A stretch of 64,000 nt of DNA from Achatina immaculata (Eukaryota; Mollusca; Gastropoda; Stylommatophora; Achatinidae). Position 1 is the stretch's first letter; the number at the start of each line of letters is the position of its first letter. Positions 57,801 to 64,000 of the stretch are shown here, piece after piece. A model generated the notes under the pieces. The model searched no databases and had not been told where the DNA came from. It saw only the letters and a list, made by a program, of their open reading frames with translations. A program made the position numbers and the translations under genes. The DNA is taken from NCBI GenBank assembly GCA_009760885.1, contig CM019692.1, positions 51,582,355 through 51,646,354 on the forward strand, given 5' to 3'.

Positions 57801-58805
57801 CCACTCCGCAGTGTTAATAGTTAGTAAATTCCCGAGCAACGCCGGGTATTTAGCTAGTCTAAAATAAAGAGTTTCTTGGACAAAGTACTTACATTGCGGT
57901 TCAAATCGTGTGCCACTTATATTGATGGTCGGTCTGTTTTTTACTTTGCACTAAATTGGAATGGTCAGGACAAGGGGTAAAATGGAGAAAATCATCAATT
58001 TGATTTGTTATTTTGACTGTTGTGTTTAATACACAGATCTTGGCATTAGTGTTTCTCTCTTGGCCACAGTTCATCGCTGTGGGTTTTGATTTTCTGCCTT
58101 ATAAATTCAGTTTATGGCGTACCTTGCATATAATTTGTAAAATGGAAATTATTCATTGTAAAATTAAGTTATTTGAGGAGACGAGAAGATTTGATAGGGC
58201 TCAGTGGTTTACTTCCTTATACGGGAATAATTAAGGTGTCTGTTATTAATTGTTGGGGGAAGGGGGAGGACAGACAGACAGTGGGATTTGAGTTGGAGGG
58301 TGGTGGGGGGAGGGAGGGAAAAGAGAAGCGGCATGTACACATAAAATGCATGTTCTACATTTTCTTTTGTTAAATTAAATCTTTATGGTCCTCTTGTATA
58401 AAGAGGGGAAAAGTGAATTAATTTTTTTCGAGAATATTCATCAGATGATTGTGTGGCAGAGAGAGAGAGATCAGGAAAAAAAAATACTTAAAACGCAATA
58501 CAAAAGTGTTTTTTTTTGTCTTGTCTCCTTGCTCGTGTACATTTCAGTGTTGAGGGGACAAAGAGAGGATTTGCTTCATATGATAAAGTGTATGTAATTT
58601 CCTCCCGTCATCTCATACGGGGGTGACCTTTCCCTCTCTTATTTACAATTGTTGTCCAGAATGTTTTCTGTGGTAAACTTTCCGGCACTGGTCTGACCTG
58701 GCGAAACCGTTTGACTTGTTTCTGGATGTAGTGTAGGACTGGTGTTACTCCAACCCTTGCCCTGATGGTGTTATTTATGATTTTATCTCCTCTTTGTTAC
58801 ATTTA

Positions 58806-59230
58806 GTTGAGGGGGTGAAGATACCTGTCCGATGAGGCAACATTTAGTGGAGGGGGTGAAGATACCTGTCCGATGAGGCAACATTTAGTGGAGGGGGTGA
58901 AGACGCGTGTCTGATGAGGCAACATTTAGTGGAGGGGGTGATGATACCTGTCCGATGAAGCAACATTTAGTGGAGGGGGTGAAGACGCATGTCTGATGAG
59001 GCAACATTTAGTGGAGGGGGTGAAGACGCCTGTCCGATGAGGCAACATTTTGTTGAGGGGGTGAAGACGCATGTTCGATGAGGCAACATTTTGTTGAGGG
59101 GGTGAAGACGCATGTTCGATGAGGCAACATTTTGTTGACGGGGTGAAGACGCATGTCCGATGAGACAACATTTTGTTGAGGGGGTGAAGACGCATGTCCG
59201 ATGAGGCAACATTTAGTGGAGGAAATGAAG
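58806..59230 (+). repeat. 41-bp minisatellite inside LINE family B, ~10 units
   Basis: Unit gatgaggcaacatttagtgg agggggtgaagacgcctgtcc. Its acatttag matches the LINE sequence at the break, so it probably grew from the LINE itself. The overlapping minus-strand open frames are by-products. Confidence 0.92.
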
Positions 59231-59609
59231 ACTCCTGTCTGATGAAGCGATCAACGACCCATAGCTGATATGCCAGCGTCAGGGTTAGCGAACCATAGCT
59301 GACCAAGACCCTGTCCCACCTCTCCGTGGTACCTCCAGTAACAGACCTAGCCTGGCTAACGGGGCAGGGATCGCCATAGTCCCCATGGTGGTGGAGTCTG
59401 CTAAAGAAGCATTGCACAACCCATACTTTTTAGCTGTACTTCGGGACTGAAAGAGGTAGCTGCCCTAACCCGCTCCCTCGCCGATACGATGATGTGCCTC
59501 AACACCTCTACAGCATCGGCTGCAAAGAAGAGCAGCACCTCGCAGTTACAGGGAGTTCGTACAAATACAAGTGTTACATTTAGTATTCTCCGTAAACATC
59601 GTTAGAAGA

Positions 59610-59850
59610 ACTGCAATGAAAATGTATTTGTGTATGTGTGCGGCATCTTGTTAATGACCTCTCGTCTAGTTCTTTCTCTTGTATTTGTGAATGTAATAGT
59701 TTAATTTCCCCTCCCCTCGTGTAATTTGTATGCTTGTATTAAAATCGAGTGTGTGGGAAGAATGAAAGATGGGGTGATGAAGGGCATAATGTTAAACAGC
59801 CTGCATGGCCAGTTCTTCCCCATTGAAAATAAAGATCATTCATTCTCATT
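59610..59850 (+). mobile_element. CR1/L2-like LINE 3' end, severely 5'-truncated
   Basis: Matches the 3' UTR at 5,830-6,100 (attaaaatcgagtgtgtggg, gatggggtgatgaagggcat) and ends aaataaagatcattcattc. Confidence 0.8.
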
Positions 59851-59964
59851 TCAGTCGTGGTTTTCCTTTCGTTTTTAAAGCTGTTATTGTCCCACTTTGA
59901 CATTGATAGTACAGAGTCCAAACAATGGATGAAAAATGACTTAACTTGAAAGATGACTCAACTT

Positions 59965-60110
59965 TTTATAGACTATAACTATAAATATAGAGTATAAAAT
60001 ATATTTTATAGACTATAACTATAAATATAGAGTATAAAATATATTTTGTAGACTATAACTATAAATATAGACTATAAAATATATTTTATAGACTATAACT
60101 ATAAATATAT
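59965..60110 (+). repeat. AT-rich ~39-bp tandem repeat, ~4 units
   Basis: Units of tagactataactataaatat agagtataaaatattt. Confidence 0.9.
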
Positions 60111-60141
60111 AGACTTAGCAAAAAGCTAAGTCTATATATTT
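60103..60141. repeat. Perfect hairpin, 17-bp stem and 5-nt loop
   Basis: aaatatatagacttagc, aaaaa, gctaagtctatatattt. It closes the AT-rich repeat; next to it lies a Penelope/ribozyme-like motif (60,206-60,240). Confidence 0.95.
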
Positions 60142-60851
60142 TTCATCCAAAATGTTCATCCATTTTTCGTGTTTATTATATCTGTTGTGTTGTTTTTGTA
60201 TGTGATCCTTGAAAAAGGCTTTTGTCGAAATATTGGATTGTTGTATGTCCTTTATTTATATGTACTCATCTTGCTTTCTGCCATTCCTGTTTGTGCCCAC
60301 TTTCCTCACTCTTTCTATCTTTTTTTTTAAAACTGTATCATACACCCATTTGTTTTCATTACTAGAACAAGTTTTACCGCAGTTGTCATTTCTTTTATAC
60401 CCGAGTATATGAAATGCTTCACTTATGTCCAGGAAGATCTTTGTTGGGATTTATTCATGGTAATGACTTCGTGTTTTTTTCGCTGGAGATTTTCAGTACA
60501 AAAGGCACAGGTGATGGAAAAAAAAAAAAACTAAAATAACTGCAGCTTATTTTAAAGTTTCAATTTTCAGTTCTCTGCTTTACGAGGGCGTAGTGATTTG
60601 TTGTGGCAGTCTGTGCTCGCGAGGTTTGTCAGAAATTAGTCCCTCGTTCAGCCATTTCTACCTGGGGAGTGTGTGATTGGGGGAGATTTAAAAAGCGATT
60701 TAACAACTCTATATTGATTGAGTGAGCCATTGATTGGCGCGTCGTATCTAAATTTGACAGTTAACGCAGGCGGTAAATTTTGTAGTTTTAGAATAGAAAG
60801 GAGGGTCAAGAAGATCAAGGCCTCTAAGAGAAATTTTGTAAGATGGTGCAA

Positions 60852-60852
<1 letters not shown>

Positions 60853-60891
<39 letters not shown>

Positions 60892-61235
60892 GTGCAGAAT
60901 TATTCCCTTTCTTGGTGCATAATTCTCTGTTTGTCTCTCTTTCAGTGCACAATTATTCTCTCCATTTCTCTCGGTCCAAAATTATTCTCTCAGTGCAAAG
61001 TTATTCTCTCTCTCAGTGCAAAATCATTCTTTCTGTGCAGATGTGTTCTTTCTTAATGCAACATTATTCTCTCTCACTGTCTCTCTGTGCAAAGTTATTC
61101 TCTCTCTCTCTCAGTGCAAAACATTTACCCCCTCTCTTTCTCTCTTTCTATATTTGTGTAAAATTATACTCTCTCTCTCTGTAAAATTATATTCTCTCTC
61201 TCTCTCTTAGTGTAAAATTATTTTCTCTTTCTCTT
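60853..61235 (+). repeat. (CT)n-rich degenerate repeat
   Basis: Repeating agtgcaaaattattctctct with variable CT runs; the (CT)n tracts appear to have expanded within a ~35-bp unit. Confidence 0.88.
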
Positions 61236-61600
61236 CTGGCGTTGGCTATTATGCTTCTCCAGAGTACACGATCCTTCATGCACGCCATCAGCTCAGTTGG
61301 TGATCTCCTATCACACCATCTCGTCAGACTGTCCAGTATCATTCCTCTTGGTCTTCTTCCCTCTATTTAAGTACATTGACTCTCTCTTATCTTTTTGACA
61401 AGATTTTTTTTTCTATCTGCAGCTCTTCTCAAACATTCTTCATGAGTTATTTTTGCTGTCCAGGGGATTCTCAACATTCTTCTAATAAGACCACATTTCT
61501 GCTGCTTGCAGTTGGTGGGGGTGATGCCTTCAGTGCCAGCCGCTTCTTAATAATGTCTGCTGTGACACGGGTCACGCTGAATTCCAGGTTTCTTTCTCTT
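61236..61600 (-). mobile_element. LINE 3' fragment, same family as 1,862-2,215
   Basis: Shares gttggctattatgcttctcc, tcacaccatctcgtcag and tttgctgtccaggggattc with the copy at the left of the window. Confidence 0.7.
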
Positions 61601-61635
61601 AGTACAAAATTATTCTCTCTCACAATGCAAAATAT

Positions 61636-61639
<4 letters not shown>

Positions 61640-61693
<54 letters not shown>
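61640..61693 (+). repeat. (CT)n microsatellite
   Basis: About 27 CT units. Confidence 0.97.
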
Positions 61694-61698
<5 letters not shown>

Positions 61699-61949
61699 GC
61701 AAAATTATTTTCCCTCCTCTCTCTCTATCAGTGCAGAATTGCTCTATGTGTGCATCCCCCTCTCCTCCCCCTAATTAATTAGTTATTCTGTTTTTATCCA
61801 CTGTGGTTCCCCCCACCCACCCACAACTATCCAGACCCCGAGCCGATGGACCGACTGGAGTCTCCTTTCCTACCCGCCCCTGCCGCCTCCACCAGGGAAA
61901 GGTGAACCTTCACTTTTTTTATGCTCGCTTCCGTGGTCGGATTTCCTGA

Positions 61950-61952
<3 letters not shown>

Positions 61953-61999
<47 letters not shown>

Positions 62000-62015
62000 T
62001 TCTGTGTGTGTGTGT
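61953..62015 (+). repeat. (CT)n then (TG)n microsatellite
   Basis: A CT run interrupted by ttctc, followed by tgtgtgtgtg. Confidence 0.95.
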
Positions 62016-63030
62016 GGTTTTTTTTTTTATATAAAAGTATAGGATACTACATCATCTTCAAAGTTTGCTAACTTCCAAGGAGAGCACTTTCACGCCTTAT
62101 TTAGCGAACGAAGAACTTACCCCCACTTACTTCCTTGTTGCACTTGCTTGTGTCAGGCTGACCCAGAAGAACGAGGTGCAGACCAGCGTGACCTGTGTCA
62201 CGGTAGAGCTTATTAAGAATCGGCTGGCACCGAAGGCATCAACTTGTGTATGCCACAGTGCAAGAGAGAAGTCATAAAAACGCGACAACACAGCATCCAG
62301 AACAAAATCAGTCGGAATTTTTTAATTACAAGTTCCAGCCCATATTTCCAGCCTTGCGTAGGAGATGTTAGGCGAGTGTAGATTGAGCACCAGTTTGTTT
62401 ATTTCGTTTTCCACCTTGCCCGTAGGGAAAGCCAAGATAAGTTCAACCTGATGTCTCATCTTTCAGAATGTAGGGACCTGGTTAGCTGTTAGAATGATTT
62501 ATGCTATTGAAGTTGACTTCTTTTTATTATTATTATTATAGCACGTTTTCAAAAGGGGGGGGGGGAACACTGGCTCTAAATGTGGATAGGATTTTAGCGT
62601 GAATGTTTACCGTGGTATGCTGTCCGGCGGTAGCCGTGCAACGTGCCCAAACCGTTCGAATTGCTGGTTCCCATTTGGTGTGGTTTATTTTCGGTTATGC
62701 TTCTGCTGTTTGTATAGGTTGTTGTTGTTGTTGTTGTTGTTGTTGTTGGCGCGTGTGGGTAAAGTGTTTTTCTTATCATCTCATTAATTACCGATGTCAG
62801 CTGATTATACCGCGGTGTACCAAACACTGTCACTTATATACTGACGCCTTCCTGTGCGTTTTGTGGTCCCAGTCTCAGGTCGTAGCCCACATTAAGGGTT
62901 TTTCGGGGGTGGGATCAGAAGTAGGATCACGATAAGATATCTTTAAAAGTAATAATAATATAACGATAATAATAATAATAATAATGAAATCCTGCTACTT
63001 TATGTTTTCATGTAAATATAAGTAACTGTA
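62016..63030. other. Macoilin intron 2 sequence with simple repeats
   Basis: Apart from (TTG)n at 62,718-62,748, a G run at 62,555 and (TAA)n at 62,948-62,985, nothing is recognised. No macoilin exon seen. Confidence 0.5.
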
Positions 63031-63034
63031 CTTA

Positions 63035-63270
63035 GCAGCATCATCATGTGCCGTGCAGGTAGCTGTATGCAGGCATGCTTCTCCACAGATATCGTTGCTT
63101 GATGTTTTCCATCAGTTCATTTGGTTGGTTTTTTTTGTGCCATTGTGTTACACTGTCCATATTTTTTTCCCTCATGATCTTCCCCTGCCTCTCTTCCCGT
63201 TTATCTTTCCTGTTATGTTATTTTCAATTGCTCCTTCTCTCGTATGTTAGATGAATGATGACTGTCGTTT
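63035..63270 (-). mobile_element. LINE 3' fragment, same family as 1,862-2,215
   Basis: Starts catcatgtgccgtgcaggta with the family order (ttccatcagttcatttggtt, tttcctgttatgttattttc aattgc). Confidence 0.65.
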
Positions 63271-63329
63271 TCTTATGGATTTAGTTAGGTTCCTATCTAC
63301 TTAAGCTTAGGACTCGCCATTAATAACAA

Positions 63330-63760
63330 GAAAACATGATCAGTTGTCACATCACGAAAGAAAAACCCATCTAAATGCAAAGTTAAGGTACAAGGAACAA
63401 CCTTGGGACAAGTGTTAAATATCTGGCCACTCGGGTAACATCAAAGAGGAAATGAACCACTGAAATCAAGAATAGAATGTGCCAAGCCAAAACAGCTTTC
63501 AGACAAATGAGAAACGTCTTTGTTAATGCATCTCTGTCGATGATAATCAGGAAGAGAGTTCTAAATTGCGCCATTGAGCCTAAGGAAGTGAGTTGTGGAC
63601 AATAAACAGATCGACGGAAAGATTTCTGGATGAGTTGTGGACAATAAACAGATCGACGGAAAGATCACTAGAGGCGCAACATAGATGTGGTGCATTAGAA
63701 GAATGTTAAAAATACCATGGATAGCTAACATGACAAACGGGGAATGCCTGATAACAAGCA
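63330..63760 (+). mobile_element. Eroded LINE RT C-terminal fragment
   Basis: Plus strand fragments KSRIECAKPKQ and MWCIRRMLKIPWIANMTN match the LINE block after RT. It contains a 37-bp tandem duplication (gagttgtggacaataaacag). Confidence 0.65.
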
Positions 63761-64000
63761 AATGTAGATAGGAAGTACGCTTAACACTGTATATGCCATG
63801 GGTCTGCTTGTCATGTTCCATTGCTGACCTAGGGTCGCGCTCAGAACAGTTTGAGAACTGCTGATGTGCGTGTCTGCGTTCGGATTTTTTTTCCCTCCGC
63901 CCACTTGCTTCTCTGCGTATACCCACTTCTTCCCCGCCCCGCATAACATTTGTGCCGCACGTCCTTAACCTTGCAGTATCGGATATTAGTGTAGCATTGA

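Larger units (their letters stand above)
52550..57858 (+). mobile_element. Helitron-like element with nested LINE
   Basis: The right end has a short hairpin cccgagcaacgccggg (57,831-57,846) followed by tatttagCTAG and T, matching the Helitron 3' rule of a hairpin before CTRR-T. The interior opens with tggagcaatttcaaccagac ttggtgcacat, a block I know from such elements. The 5' end is unsure. No Rep/helicase is seen, so it is non-autonomous. A ~3.2-kb LINE is inserted. Confidence 0.55.
58512..60500 (-). mobile_element. LINE family B relic split by nested insertions
   Basis: Pieces at 58,512-58,805, 59,572-59,600, 59,855-59,935 and 60,395-60,500 line up in order with the family B copy at 26,163-26,850 (for example tgttgaggggacaaa, acatttagtattctc, gtccaggaagatctttgtt). 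Between them lie a minisatellite, a CR1-like 3' tail and an AT-rich repeat. Confidence 0.65.

Noticed and set aside
58926..59417. 163-codon minus-strand protein with HRTCVFTPSTKC repeats
   Set aside because: By-product of the 41-bp minisatellite; a shifted frame over the same array is also open.
52092..64000. Macoilin exon 3
   Set aside because: No plus-strand match to the next conserved block was found; the LVFLSWPQF frame at 58,040 is unrelated.

Overview
The window reads as invertebrate nuclear DNA, most likely from a mollusc and probably a gastropod: AT-rich, with long introns, no operons, a tRNA-derived SINE, several APE-type LINE families, mariner-like and piggyBac-like relics, a Helitron-like 3' end, and very many minisatellites. 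The species cannot be told from the sequence alone.

Two conserved genes lie head to head. On the minus strand, 40,955 down to 1,623 holds 14 exons of CCT8 (TCP-1 theta, a subunit of the TRiC/CCT cytosolic chaperonin). They cover about 481 codons; the last ~65 codons lie off the left edge. On the plus strand, exon 1 (41,156-41,238) and exon 2 (51,950-52,091) of macoilin (MACO1/TMEM57) are present, and the rest lies off the right edge. The two start codons are 200 bp apart, so 40,956-41,155 is probably a bidirectional promoter. Everything else is intron or flank filled with repeats.

The CCT8 locus is damaged and internally duplicated. Exon 2 occurs twice plus a 40-nt partial third copy, exon 3 twice (one copy has lost its GT donor) and exon 10 twice. 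Every complete duplicated exon has a length that is not a multiple of three, so two copies cannot both be spliced in frame. Two exons carry in-frame TGA codons (exons 11 and 13), exon 9 lacks a convincing donor, and exons 1 and 4 use GC donors. Either this is a decaying unprocessed pseudogene at what looks like a conserved address, or the allele or assembly is faulty.

Layout: 1-605 satellite; 0.6-9 kb CCT8 3' exons with SINE, LINE and transposase relics; 9.1-12.7 kb 1.8-kb tandem duplication with exon 10; 13-14.1 kb piggyBac-like element; 14.4-22.5 kb exons 9-5 with VNTRs; 22.6-25.8 kb VNTRs and a LINE; 26.2-33.1 kb two overlapping tandem duplications (exon 3); 33.2-39.7 kb 28-bp VNTR and repeated exon 2 blocks; 41-42 kb promoter and MACO1 exon 1; 42-52 kb MACO1 intron 1, with a mariner relic, LINEs, a 2.3-kb tandem duplication and a 32-bp VNTR abutting exon 2; 52.5-57.9 kb Helitron-like element holding a nearly complete LINE with a 12-bp target-site duplication; 58.5-64 kb nested LINE relics and simple repeats. 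The dominant theme is tandem duplication at two scales (28-57 bp and 1-2.3 kb) acting on genes and transposons alike.
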